Assembly: GCA_902464635.1 (NCBI GenBank)
Contig: CABQKC010000005.1
Location: 18,293 to 82,292 of the forward strand
Direction of reading: 5' to 3'
DNA: 64,000 nt
Origin: an uncultured Caryophanales bacterium
Lineage (GTDB): Bacteria; Bacillota_I; Bacilli_A; RFN20; CAG-826
The notes beneath the pieces are model-generated. The model was given only the letters and a program-made list of their open reading frames with translations, had not been told where the DNA came from and did not search any database. The translations under genes and the position numbers were made by a program. Positions 42,474 through 51,073 of the stretch are shown piece by piece (positions within the stretch are counted from its first letter, which is position 1; the number at the start of each line of letters is the position of its first letter).

Positions 42474-43739
42474 CTAATTATGTTTCCCCATCAAATCTAT
42501 ACATTCGTTAAAATTAGGAGATGGGACATAGCCAAACTCAGCTTTGTTATAATGCTTCAGCAAATCTTCGGCTGAGCGAGGCCCTCCATTAGATACTGGA
42601 GCATCTTTCAAGCAAAACAAAGCACTGCCCAAATCATCTTTCCTAAACGAAAAATAGATTTGGTCTTTCCTCATCATGTGTTTGCAAGATATCAATTCCA
42701 AATCATGGGCCGTAAAAAGCAATTGCCCATTCTTATTGGCAAAACTATTAAACGAAGCAAGAATGGCCCTTGATAATTTAAAATGCAACCCATTATCTAA
42801 TTCATCGATGATAAGTGTCTTTCCTTCAATTATTGCTTCATATACATAAGAGGCGATGGCTTCTATTTTCTTAGTTCCACTAGAATCAAACAATATCGAA
42901 GGTATTGCCTTGCCATTATATTTGGTAAACAATTTCAATTGATCAATTATATCAACACCTTTCAAGGCTTCTTCATTTATAGACTCGTCATTTTGATTCT
43001 TAAAAATCATTTCGTTATTATAGAAAAAATCTTCCACTGATAAGTCTGCGTGTTTTATAAATTCTAGAATAAATTTCTTTTTATTCGAATCGTTTCCTTT
43101 TAATACATTGATTGTCTTTTGAATTGGGATATTAAACAATTCGATAATCTCCAGAGAATTCGCAAAAGACTTAAAAGAATCTAAATATGGTTTTAAAGGT
43201 GAAAAGACATCATTATCTAATGAAACGCAATAAAGAAAAGGCTTTGTAGATGGCAATAATTTTAGTAAATCAAGGTTATCGTTCCCGAACACACTCAATA
43301 ACCCTTTTTCTTTATTTCTAGTATAGATATTCTTCTTTGTAGAATTACCAGTTTCATAATAAACAATTTCGCTCAATGACTCTTTAGTAATTTCAAAATT
43401 GAAGCTATCGTAAGTAAAAGCATATTCCATCCAATTCTTTTCAACTTCGGTTTTAAAAATAAAGGAAATATCGCTATATTGACTATCGCCAAATAATTTT
43501 CTATTAAAAGGGAGTCTTTCAGTTCCAAGCATCAAGGCTTTTATCAATCTAAGCAATCCTAAAACACAAGATTTCCCAATATTGTTTTGTCCATACAAAC
43601 TCACACTTTTTAATACATTGCGATTGAGAATGTTAAAATAATTTGATCCAAGTCTTTTAATTCTAGTATCCGCAGAAAAAGACAAGACGTTCTCACTCTT
43701 AAACATCTTGTAGTTATTGAATGTTAGTTCAAGAATCAT
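42474..43739 (-). CDS. AAA ATPase of the OLD/AbiL-like (COG1106) group
   Basis: 421 residues. Walker A YGQNNIGKSCVLG (about 48-60), a long helical middle, then signature and Walker B in GKTLIIDELDNGLHFKLSRA (about 310-329) and the H-loop FTAHDLELIS. SMC-like ATPases of this type (COG1106) occur in abortive-infection and anti-phage systems, often with a partner nuclease. No nuclease partner is adjacent; the divergent AbiEi-like gene is next. ATG at 43739 follows GGAGGTT. Confidence 0.82.
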   Translation of the reverse strand: MILELTFNNYKMFKSENVLSFSADTRIKRLGSNYFNILNRNVLKSVSLYGQNNIGKSCVLGLLRLIKALMLGTERLPFNRKLFGDSQYSDISFIFKTEVEKNWMEYAFTYDSFNFEITKESLSEIVYYETGNSTKKNIYTRNKEKGLLSVFGNDNLDLLKLLPSTKPFLYCVSLDNDVFSPLKPYLDSFKSFANSLEIIELFNIPIQKTINVLKGNDSNKKKFILEFIKHADLSVEDFFYNNEMIFKNQNDESINEEALKGVDIIDQLKLFTKYNGKAIPSILFDSSGTKKIEAIASYVYEAIIEGKTLIIDELDNGLHFKLSRAILASFNSFANKNGQLLFTAHDLELISCKHMMRKDQIYFSFRKDDLGSALFCLKDAPVSNGGPRSAEDLLKHYNKAEFGYVPSPNFNECIDLMGKHN

Positions 43740-43857
43740 AAAAGTAACCTCCAACAAGATTTTAAAGTAAAATTATCTTTTATGCAATATTTTTACACGA
43801 ACTATAAAAAATGACTTCAAAGGTCTGATTTTGGAATTCGACCAAAAATATAAAAAT

Positions 43858-43894
43858 TTGGCTGTATTCCAAGTTTTTTTGTATAATATAGCCA
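43858..43894 (+). promoter_or_regulatory. Promoter and inverted repeat of the AbiEi-like gene
   Basis: TTGGCT (43858-43863) and TATAAT (43882-43887) are 18 bases apart. A 10-bp inverted repeat with one G-U (TGGCTGTATT at 43859, AATATAGCCA at 43885) spans the promoter. The ATG follows the -10 by eight bases, so the transcript is probably leaderless and autorepressed. Confidence 0.7.
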
Positions 43895-43895
43895 T

Positions 43896-44612
43896 ATGGT
43901 GATAACCAAAGAAAAAATATATAACACTGAAGAAATAATGAACGCCATCTTGAAGCAGAACCCAAAATATAGGTCTTCTTCTTCTTTATATAGCAAGATT
44001 GCAGATTCAGAAAAAGATGGTGAAATCGTTAGGATAGGCCGAGGGAAATATGTCTATGGCTCCCTTAACTCTTTTTCTTATGATTTAGAAGGGGCAAAAG
44101 CAAAAGCAGTATATAAGCATTTAAAAGAAAACTATTCTTCAAATTTTGAATTTGCAATATATGAAACAAAAGTTGTTTTAAATCAATTTTTGAATCACTT
44201 GTTAGCACATAACACCATAATATTAGAAGTTCCAAAGATATTTATGGAGCATGTTTTCGAATCGTTAAAAGAAGCCGGATTCAAAAATGTATTATTTAAT
44301 CCATCTGAAGCGGATTTCTATAGATATTTTGAAGCTGAGACAATAATTATCAAACAACTAATCTCGAAATCACCACTTATCAAAAAAGAGAGTAAAATTT
44401 CTATAGAGAAGCTTTGCATTGATGTTATATCTGATAAGGTGCTCAATTACTTCTATGAAGGTGCTGAAATCCCTTATATTTTAGAAGACATGTTTCAAAA
44501 TTATAATATCAGGTACGACACACTAAAGAATTATGCAAAAAGGAGGAACGCTTACAATAAAATTATTAAGTACGTTCCGAAGAATAGGCGGGATTGGTTA
44601 AATGATAGATGA
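43896..44612 (+). CDS. AbiEi-like antitoxin/transcriptional regulator
   Basis: 238 residues. N-terminal winged-helix region (about 1-55: MNAILKQNPKYRSSSSLYSK, IVRIGRGKYVYG) and a C-terminal domain with LEVPKIFMEHVFESLKEAGF and IEKLCIDVISDKVLNYFYEG, the pattern of type IV AbiEi antitoxins and the related DUF6577 family. AbiEi represses its own promoter through inverted repeats, and one spans this promoter. No ribosome site is seen. A 28-codon frame overlaps its end where the toxin partner would start. Confidence 0.72.
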   Translation: MVITKEKIYNTEEIMNAILKQNPKYRSSSSLYSKIADSEKDGEIVRIGRGKYVYGSLNSFSYDLEGAKAKAVYKHLKENYSSNFEFAIYETKVVLNQFLNHLLAHNTIILEVPKIFMEHVFESLKEAGFKNVLFNPSEADFYRYFEAETIIIKQLISKSPLIKKESKISIEKLCIDVISDKVLNYFYEGAEIPYILEDMFQNYNIRYDTLKNYAKRRNAYNKIIKYVPKNRRDWLNDR

Positions 44613-44688
44613 AAAAACATTTACGTTTGCCTTCAATTATGCATCTACTGCAATAGACATGATAAAAGATATATTATCAAGCAAATAA
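44602..44688 (+). pseudogene. Possible truncated toxin-partner remnant downstream of AbiEi-like gene
   Basis: ATG at 44602 overlaps the stop of the antitoxin gene, as AbiEii normally does, and reads 28 codons (MIDEKTFTFAFNYASTAIDM then IKDILSSK) before TAA. The convergent AAA gene ends in the same 12 bases. It could be a short real peptide or the residue of a deleted partner; the position is the only support. Confidence 0.35.
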
Positions 44689-46116
44689 ATCATCTAATAC
44701 AATTGTCTTAGCAAAGATAGACGAATATTCATTTCTATTCAATCCATATGTAGTAACCAAGATATTGTGAATAATTTGTTTTTTATTAATTTGTTCAAAA
44801 AGCAAATTAAAGCGATTAGACAAGATTTCGTGGTATTTTTTATCTACGACAAAATTAGAACCGTAGAATTTCATCTCGCACATATCCACAACATTATCTT
44901 TTCTATCTATTAGCAAATCAATCTGGGTACCTTTATATCCGTCTTCTCCCTTTTTAGACCATAAAGACTGGGAGGAACTCACTCCACTTATGCCCAAAGC
45001 TTTTTTTATTTGCCCAATATGATTAAAACAAAGATTTTCAAAGGCAAGTCCCCTCCACGAAATAATTGATTGTGAATTGACATTTTGTTGAAAGAAATCT
45101 CTATCAATAGACTCTTTGCCTTCAACAAATCTTAAATAAAACAAACAAAATGGATCTATCAGTTTGTAATGTGCATCCCTTTTGCCAAGGCCAAATGGAT
45201 AGTATTTCAATACAAAATCGCTAATAACAAGAGAATCTAAAGTTTTCGAAATTTTAGCACCTGACTTTAATTTTAGCTTTTCTATTATCTCTCCTCTTGT
45301 GTAACCGTATGAATTTTTATTTAATAGTCTGATGATTTTTTCGATGAATCCAGCATCTTTAAAAGTAGATGCAAACAATCTTTTAAATTCATTGTTAAGT
45401 TTTGCATTTTGTTCATAAAAGATAAAATCGATGCTTTGCGAAAGAGAATAATTTCTTTGAAGATAATTAAGATAATACGGAACGCCACCTAAAATCATGT
45501 AGCACTGGGCGATATCATATCTAGATAATACAACCTGGTTTTTTTCGAGCAATTTCTCAACTTCTGACAAACTAAAAGGAGATAGTTTTATTTCGTATGT
45601 AACCCTGCCGTATAAACCACCATGGCTATTTACCAGTTTGTTTAATATCCATGAATTAGAACTGCCAGAGACAATGACCATTACATTATCTCTATAACAA
45701 GCCCAATTGTTCCAAAACGATTCAAATGCTCTAATAAATCCAGACTTAGGCGTATCCATCCAGGGCAATTCATCAAGAAAAACCACAATCCTTTTCGAAC
45801 TCTTTTTCATTAGCAATTTTTCTAACTCAAAAAAAGCTTCATTCCAATCAGTCGGCTTTTTAGAAATATCAGATCCAAATATTAGTAGAGATTGATAAAA
45901 CTGGGTTAATTGTTCATCCAATCCTTTTTTTGAATCATTGCTATCGTCAGGAGAAACGCCAGCATGTCTAAATGAGAGTCTATTTTCAAATGTCTTATCG
46001 ATAAGAAAAGTTTTTCCAACTCTTCTTCTACCATATACCGCGACTAGTTCAGGTTTGCCACTGTTATAAAGGTTTTCTAGTTCCTCTATTTCCTTTTTTC
46101 TACCGACAAGATTCAT
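44677..46116 (-). CDS. ATP-binding protein with DUF234-like C-terminal domain
   Basis: 479 residues. MNLVGRKKEIEELENLYN and the Walker A AVYGRRRVGKTFLIDKTF (about 26-43) place it in the archaeal-ATPase-like AAA group. Walker B is VVFLDELPWM. A winged-helix segment (YTRGEIIEKLKLKSGAKISK, about 276-295) and a C-terminal nuclease-like region (QIDLLIDRKDNVVDMCEMKF) with D and ExK follow, the layout of DUF234 proteins. It may be a mobile-element or defence ATPase. ATG at 46116 follows GGAGG. An inverted repeat lies in its 5' leader. Confidence 0.82.
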   Translation of the reverse strand: MNLVGRKKEIEELENLYNSGKPELVAVYGRRRVGKTFLIDKTFENRLSFRHAGVSPDDSNDSKKGLDEQLTQFYQSLLIFGSDISKKPTDWNEAFFELEKLLMKKSSKRIVVFLDELPWMDTPKSGFIRAFESFWNNWACYRDNVMVIVSGSSNSWILNKLVNSHGGLYGRVTYEIKLSPFSLSEVEKLLEKNQVVLSRYDIAQCYMILGGVPYYLNYLQRNYSLSQSIDFIFYEQNAKLNNEFKRLFASTFKDAGFIEKIIRLLNKNSYGYTRGEIIEKLKLKSGAKISKTLDSLVISDFVLKYYPFGLGKRDAHYKLIDPFCLFYLRFVEGKESIDRDFFQQNVNSQSIISWRGLAFENLCFNHIGQIKKALGISGVSSSQSLWSKKGEDGYKGTQIDLLIDRKDNVVDMCEMKFYGSNFVVDKKYHEILSNRFNLLFEQINKKQIIHNILVTTYGLNRNEYSSIFAKTIVLDDLFA

Positions 46117-46136
46117 AAATACCTCCAATTATAAAG

Positions 46137-46176
46137 TGCCACGAAACGTATTTTTTTCTTTTCGTGGCATATTATA
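46137..46176 (-). promoter_or_regulatory. Inverted repeat and -10 in the leader of the DUF234 ATPase gene
   Basis: TGCCACGAAA (46137-46146) and TTTCGTGGCA (46160-46169) are a perfect 10-bp inverted repeat with a 13-base spacer. TATAAT on the minus strand (46171-46176) lies directly upstream of it. The repeat lies between the -10 and the GGAGG site, and would act as operator or leader hairpin. Confidence 0.65.
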
Positions 46177-46244
46177 ACATGATTTCAAAGGCTTGTTTAT
46201 ATAAAAAAAGTTCCAACTTTCATCGGAACTAATCTTTGTAAATA

Positions 46245-46320
46245 TGGTGGGTGCTACAGGGATCGAACCTGTGACCTCCTGTACGTCAAACAGGTGCTCT
46301 CCCAGCTGAGCTAAACACCC
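46245..46320 (-). tRNA. tRNA-Val (anticodon GAC)
   Basis: A 76-base cloverleaf with encoded CCA. Acceptor GGGTGTT pairs with AGCACCC (one G-U), anticodon loop TTGACGT gives GAC, and the T loop is GGTTCGATCCC. It reads GUC and GUU. Confidence 0.95.
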
Positions 46321-46583
46321 ATGTTTACATTAGGCTGCCTTTTTTAGGCTTGATTATTCTAGTAATAAGCAAGCCCATAATCAAGCATTATTTTATCTTT
46401 TTGCAATAGATGTCCACTTTAGTAACCTAAAAGAGGTTGAAAGAGCACCTAAATAAAGGTCAAACCTTTGATTGCTTCAAGTTCAACTTCGCTGAAATAA
46501 TACAAAAGACGCATGGTGTCTCCTAGCTGCTTTTTAAAAGTCATAGCTAAATAGATTCAATACCTTCGTTAGGGGCGTTAAAT
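46321..46583. other. Gene-poor stretch downstream of the AbiEi-like wHTH gene
   Basis: No complete gene was found. An ATG at 46594 overlaps the stop of the minus-strand wHTH gene and runs 15 codons (MGNEFNAPNEGIESI) to TAG at 46547, and a second frame from 46544 runs 31 codons to 46449. The overlap at the start resembles AbiEi/AbiEii coupling. Both may be remnants of a lost partner gene or chance frames. Confidence 0.35.
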
Positions 46584-47558
46584 TCATTTCCCATTTATAA
46601 TTCTCTTTTCCAACGTTTTTATTGCATCCCTAATTCTAGGGTCATCATTACCATTATATCTCTTGTAAGCAATAATGAGGGTATCAAATGGAGAAATGGC
46701 ATTATTAATAGCAAAATACGATGGGTCATAGATGAATTCTTCTAGATAACAAATTGAACCGCTATCTCTTAACGATTTAACGCCTTTAAATTTGCTTCTA
46801 TCAATTGCGATTTCAATAAAATCACTGATGCTTTCCAAATCTGTATAATACGAAATTGCATTTTCACCGCTAAGAAATAAATTAGGTTTTTTAAATTCGT
46901 TTTTACTCAGATAAATCAATTCCCTTCTTTTGATTGGATTGATTAAAAATGGTTTCACCGCTTCTAACAAATCTTTTTTTGATTTAATCCTATATTTTGA
47001 ATGATTACCAGTTCCTGTCTTAACAAGTGCTCCTAGTTCATGAAGAAAATTGTTAGAGCGAGAAACACTAGAGAAAGAAAAATTATACTTATTAGATATC
47101 TCTCTGACTGAGTATTCTTTTGTTTCATTACTTAAATAAAAATTGACTACTAATTGGGTTATTTTGGTGTAGCTTCCTTTATATAAGCTGTCATCGAAGT
47201 CATGAACGTTCTTTATCTTATCAACATTAAACATTCTACAGTCTCCATCGCTGGAAACAAAATTTAGATTCGAATCTAGGTAAAGTTGTTTATTTTTCTT
47301 AGAAGAATCATAAATATAAATAAATGTGATTTTTTTAAAGTCCTCTTTTACTTTACTAAATAGTCCTCTAGCAATATCAAAAGGAATTAATTCATGCTTA
47401 GGGATGATAAGAACGAAATCAAAAGCGCCATCCACATCATAAACGTCGAAATTCTCTGAATAAATAAAAGGATAACTTGTGATTGCTTTTTTCTTAAAAG
47501 TCAAATCTTCTCCAAATACTTTTCTAATAGTTTCAAATAGTTCAATGCGGTTTTCCAT
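46584..47558 (-). CDS. Winged-helix protein of AbiEi-like type
   Basis: 324 residues. A mixed N-terminal domain (about 1-130: DVDGAFDFVLIIPKHELIPF), a winged-helix pattern in about 138-200 (EYSVREISNKYNFSFSSVSR, then ELGALVKTGTGNHSKYRI), and a C-terminal part (LFLSGENAISYYTDLESISD) that resembles COG5340-type AbiEi proteins. It may be an antitoxin or regulator. ATG at 47558 has no ribosome site; a -10 lies 10 bases before it. The usual second gene is lost or reduced to short frames. Confidence 0.5.
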   Translation of the reverse strand: MENRIELFETIRKVFGEDLTFKKKAITSYPFIYSENFDVYDVDGAFDFVLIIPKHELIPFDIARGLFSKVKEDFKKITFIYIYDSSKKNKQLYLDSNLNFVSSDGDCRMFNVDKIKNVHDFDDSLYKGSYTKITQLVVNFYLSNETKEYSVREISNKYNFSFSSVSRSNNFLHELGALVKTGTGNHSKYRIKSKKDLLEAVKPFLINPIKRRELIYLSKNEFKKPNLFLSGENAISYYTDLESISDFIEIAIDRSKFKGVKSLRDSGSICYLEEFIYDPSYFAINNAISPFDTLIIAYKRYNGNDDPRIRDAIKTLEKRIINGK

Positions 47559-47568
47559 GTGTACCAAA

Positions 47569-47596
47569 ATTATATTCGTGTGTCATTTTTATGCAA
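47569..47596 (-). promoter_or_regulatory. Promoter of the wHTH AbiEi-like gene
   Basis: TTGCAT (47591-47596) and TATAAT (47569-47574) on the minus strand are 16 bases apart. The -10 is 10 bases before the ATG, so the transcript is probably leaderless. CGTGT and ACACG flank the spacer as a weak inverted repeat. Confidence 0.6.
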
Positions 47597-47679
47597 CACG
47601 GAAATAATTTTGCAACAAGAATAAAGTGAAAACAAATCAGAATATGATGTTCTTCTAACACGTTCTTATTTAGCAACGA

Positions 47680-49479
47680 TTAAACTAAGCCTTTTAGATA
47701 TTCCTCTACATTCAAATATTCAATCCCATTTTCTAGTTTCATGCTTTTTCCACAGTAAATAACCACTTTTTTCATTATCTTGCCATATCTAAATTCAGTA
47801 GCACTGTATTTCTTTTCGTCCAGCAAATGCCTATATTGTTCTTTAGATTGCTCCATGCTATGTTTTACTTCATAAATCTCGCAAGTAGCGCTAACAGGGT
47901 CTACTACTACCATATCAAATTCACCAACTGCGAATTGTAATTGGAAGACCTGTTTTTTTGGATTGGAAATCTTAGTTTCTAGCAAAACGATGTCTTCCAT
48001 CATCCTGCCTTTTATATCGCTTAAAATTCTTTCAATAATTACATTTCTATCTATTAACGAAAGTTCTTTGAACTCTTCATCTTCAAGCAAGGAATATACA
48101 AGTTGTTTTGCCTGACAATATCTCATTCCAGACTGGGTGAAGATAGTCTTGTAGCCTTTCTTTTTCCCAACAGGCAATGTATGTATTTCTATATCGAAAG
48201 TTAAATCAAGTGCATCTAGGTATTCTTTTATCTCAGTTCTATGCTCTTCATTTATCTTTATCGTTTGTTCTTCCTTGTTCCTTATTTCGAGCAAGTTTTT
48301 AAGACGATTAGTAAATGCGACTTTATCAATTCGATCAAGAATATCATTGGGATTGTTACGATCGTTTCTTAGATTTCTAGAAGAAATGCTTAAATCATTT
48401 GAAATAAAATCTTTGGTCAAAACATCTATTGTAAAACGATGGTTTACATCTTCTACAACACGATTTATCACACTTGTAAGTTCGTTTTTCTCATACAACT
48501 CATAAAGAGAACGGAAGTGTCCACCGAATTGATAATATTTAAGGGAATGCTCTATATTCCTGGCTATTGCAGTGTCCACATATTCATCTACGCTTTCTCT
48601 ACTAGCAAAAGTCGAATTTTCATTATAGTGAACACCATCAAAGCTCATTGTGCCGCCATAGCATATGTATTCATCAATTCCTTTAATTCCAAGGACTTCC
48701 TCAAATTCCTTATATGAGATAAATGTCGTATGGATGAAAATTGAACGATCATAAAGCGGTTCATCTTCGGAAAAGAAAAAGCCTAGAGAATCGGCACCTG
48801 ATAGAACTATCTTCATTCCGCTAGCAGCAAATATATCAGAGAAAAGTGCAGCCCCATCAATAAAGTCTTCAATAAGAGTCGCCTCATCAATAAATACATA
48901 TTTGTAACCATTGTTAAATAAGTATTTCAAATCTGCATTTATGTCAGTAAATTTTATGCCAGGCCCAATCTGGATAAATGCGGTTTTTGAAAAGTCTATT
49001 TGATTCATTTCAAAAATAACTTGACGTATCAAAGTTGTTTTTCCTGTACGTCTTAACCCATATAAAATTAAAACTTTATTAATGGCGTTGCCGTAAATGT
49101 AATCATTGATATCTTTATAAAGACTTCTCTTTTTGAAACTAGCGACCGAGGAAACATAACTTCTAAGATTATCGCCGAGCAATACGTATGTTTTAAAGAC
49201 ATGTCTATCTTCTACTGTTTTTTTCTTTGGTTGTTTAAAAAGCAAAGCAGACAGTTCTTTTTCCTTTTTTTGAAGTTGTTTCCTTCTTTCAATCTTATTC
49301 GTTATTTCACTTAATAACGACTCATCAATATATTTGCTTTTCTTTTTCCCCATTTCATTCCATTGCAAATAGTATTTGGTCTTCCCATTTATGTTCTTCT
49401 TTGAAATATAGCCAATCGGCAATTGGCTTATCTCTTCTCTAAGCTCGTATAATTTATTTTTGATTTCTTCATTGCTCAT
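47680..49479 (-). CDS. AAA_14-type ATPase with DUF4143-like region and DUF6788-like N terminus
   Basis: 599 residues. N-terminal 60 residues (LPIGYISKKNINGKTKYYLQ, MGKKKSKYIDESLLSEITNK) match the DUF6788-type nucleic-acid-adjacent module. Walker A is LYGLRRTGKTTLIRQ (about 134-148), Walker B YVFIDEATLIEDF, and the C-terminal region (FAVGEFDMVVVDPVSATCEI, EVKHSMEQSKEQYRHLL) carries a D...ExK nuclease-like pattern. This combination is common in mobile or defence contexts. AGGAA precedes the ATG. Its promoter is bracketed by TATAACCCC repeats. Confidence 0.8.
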   Translation of the reverse strand: MSNEEIKNKLYELREEISQLPIGYISKKNINGKTKYYLQWNEMGKKKSKYIDESLLSEITNKIERRKQLQKKEKELSALLFKQPKKKTVEDRHVFKTYVLLGDNLRSYVSSVASFKKRSLYKDINDYIYGNAINKVLILYGLRRTGKTTLIRQVIFEMNQIDFSKTAFIQIGPGIKFTDINADLKYLFNNGYKYVFIDEATLIEDFIDGAALFSDIFAASGMKIVLSGADSLGFFFSEDEPLYDRSIFIHTTFISYKEFEEVLGIKGIDEYICYGGTMSFDGVHYNENSTFASRESVDEYVDTAIARNIEHSLKYYQFGGHFRSLYELYEKNELTSVINRVVEDVNHRFTIDVLTKDFISNDLSISSRNLRNDRNNPNDILDRIDKVAFTNRLKNLLEIRNKEEQTIKINEEHRTEIKEYLDALDLTFDIEIHTLPVGKKKGYKTIFTQSGMRYCQAKQLVYSLLEDEEFKELSLIDRNVIIERILSDIKGRMMEDIVLLETKISNPKKQVFQLQFAVGEFDMVVVDPVSATCEIYEVKHSMEQSKEQYRHLLDEKKYSATEFRYGKIMKKVVIYCGKSMKLENGIEYLNVEEYLKGLV

Positions 49480-49497
49480 TTTTGGGGTTCCTAAAAT

Positions 49498-49545
49498 TTA
49501 TAACCCCTTTATAACCCCTGTTTCTAATGTTGTCAAGGGGTTATA
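49498..49545 (-). promoter_or_regulatory. Promoter bracketed by three TTATAACCCC operator copies
   Basis: On the minus strand TTGACA (49531-49536) and TATAAA (49508-49513) are 17 bases apart, a near-consensus promoter for the AAA_14 gene. TTATAACCCC occurs at 49498-49507 and 49509-49518, and its inverse AGGGGTTATA at 49536-49545, giving a perfect 10-bp inverted repeat around the promoter. Confidence 0.75.
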
Positions 49546-49606
49546 ATTAGAAAGAAGAAAACATACTTAAAATAAATCAACAAATATAAGGTAATTTGTT
49601 TTTAGA

Positions 49607-50893
49607 TTATCTAGCTTTATAGCCGAAGTTTTTCAATGAATAAAGAATGCTGCTTCTATTAACGTCAAATAATTTTACTTTGGAAGTAGAATCTATTTCT
49701 TTTAATACCCCATAAGAAACAAACCTATTCAGTGTCTTTAATGCACCTTGTTTAGACATAGATGCATTAATCATCTTGAGGAAATCATTATATGAGAAGA
49801 CCCCTTTATATGAGATAAGTATTTTTTTGATGTAGTTAAGTTCGGTTTGAGTTAATACATTGCCTTTATTTTTAACCACCTGTTCTAAATGATCCAGATT
49901 TTGATAGCAAATAAGATAATCTATAGATACACTTAATAGATACTTTAAAAAGTAAGTCAAATCATTATGGGAATCCCTACTTAGCTCAATGGCCTTGTAA
50001 TAATCGTTTTTTGTTTGGTTAATGGCTTCCGAAATAATTGGAGGAAAGACCTTGCACCCGCTTAATAAATATATCCAATACGAAACCATGCGGGCAGTCC
50101 TGCCGTTATAATCAAAATATGGATGAATATAAATCAAATAATAATGACAGAAATGCGGTAGCAAGATAAGTTTGTTCTTATCCTTGCTAAGCAATGTCTT
50201 ATTTACATAATCGAACAAAGCATTCATGCATTCCTCGATTTTATCAGGCGGACATCCATAATAGCGATCTATCTCTACCTCATCATAACGATAATAATCA
50301 AGAGGACGTAACTTGTCTTCTTCATCTAAACAGCCATTACTTAATAACCTATAAAGTTTAAAAAGATTATCTTTATTAAATTCTGGGAGTCTATTAACAA
50401 AATCAATCCCCGCTTTCATATTTTTGATAATAATATCGTTTCTATCTAAAATAGGTGCATCATCTTCTAGTAATTCCTTTAACCTTTTCCTAGTTGTAGG
50501 AACATTTTCGACATTTAAACTACCTTCAATCTCAGAATAGATTCTCGATTCAATGAAATTAGAAGAATACCTATCGAGCAATCCATTATCCTCATTGGAA
50601 AACAAGATGAAATCATCCAATAAGTTTTTTAAATCAGAACAAGGCGAATAAAATAGACACTTAAAATTGAAGGTAGGTAAGGGCAATAAAGAGATATAAG
50701 GGTTATCTAAAGATGCGATTGATTCTTTATATGCGATTAGTTCCCCATATTCAAAAGGAGAAATATAAGTACCGGGTTCAGTTCCATACTCCAATTCCTT
50801 GGAAGTATAGTATTTTTCATTTAATTGTTTTTCTAATATTTTTTGTAGAGTTTGTTTTTCCATATACAGATTGTAAACCATTCCGTAAACCAT
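49607..50893 (-). CDS. Fic family protein with C-terminal winged helix
   Basis: 428 residues. Fic motif variant HPYFDYNGRTARMV (about 257-270), where the usual HPFxDGNGR has Tyr in place of Gly before Asn. A C-terminal winged-helix region (about 350-415: LTQTELNYIKKILISYKGVF, LKMINASMSKQGALKTLNRF) suggests it binds DNA and regulates itself. Fic proteins attach AMP or other nucleotides to target proteins. An inhibitory helix (S/TxxxE(G/N)) was not identified with confidence. ATG at 50893 lies inside a GTAAACC repeat array; starts at 50878 or 50863 are possible. Confidence 0.8.
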   Translation of the reverse strand: MVYGMVYNLYMEKQTLQKILEKQLNEKYYTSKELEYGTEPGTYISPFEYGELIAYKESIASLDNPYISLLPLPTFNFKCLFYSPCSDLKNLLDDFILFSNEDNGLLDRYSSNFIESRIYSEIEGSLNVENVPTTRKRLKELLEDDAPILDRNDIIIKNMKAGIDFVNRLPEFNKDNLFKLYRLLSNGCLDEEDKLRPLDYYRYDEVEIDRYYGCPPDKIEECMNALFDYVNKTLLSKDKNKLILLPHFCHYYLIYIHPYFDYNGRTARMVSYWIYLLSGCKVFPPIISEAINQTKNDYYKAIELSRDSHNDLTYFLKYLLSVSIDYLICYQNLDHLEQVVKNKGNVLTQTELNYIKKILISYKGVFSYNDFLKMINASMSKQGALKTLNRFVSYGVLKEIDSTSKVKLFDVNRSSILYSLKNFGYKAR

Positions 50894-50925
50894 GTAAACA
50901 TTAATAGTAAACCTTTCCGTAAACC
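50873..50925. repeat. GTAAACC repeat array at the fic start
   Basis: GTAAACCATTCCGTAAACC (50873-50891) and GTAAACCTTTCCGTAAACC (50907-50925) are 19-bp repeats with one mismatch, with a fifth GTAAAC at 50894. The first copy lies within the first seven fic codons. This resembles an operator array for the Fic protein's winged helix or another regulator. Confidence 0.7.
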
Positions 50926-51073
50926 TATATATGAAAAACAGAGCTTTCGATTTTGTTTATGAAAATAGTCAAGTTTAATTTATATGTGCGGACAATAGAA
51001 AGGCTGCGCCACAATCTATGCCAATTAAGCAGGAATGATCAATAAAAAGCAAAAGATGTAATTTCGCAATTAC

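Noticed and set aside
46449..46544. 31-codon minus-strand frame (MTFKKQLGDTMRLLYYF...)
   Set aside because: No ribosome site, no similarity recognised, and it lies in a decayed-looking region; mentioned only in the region entry.
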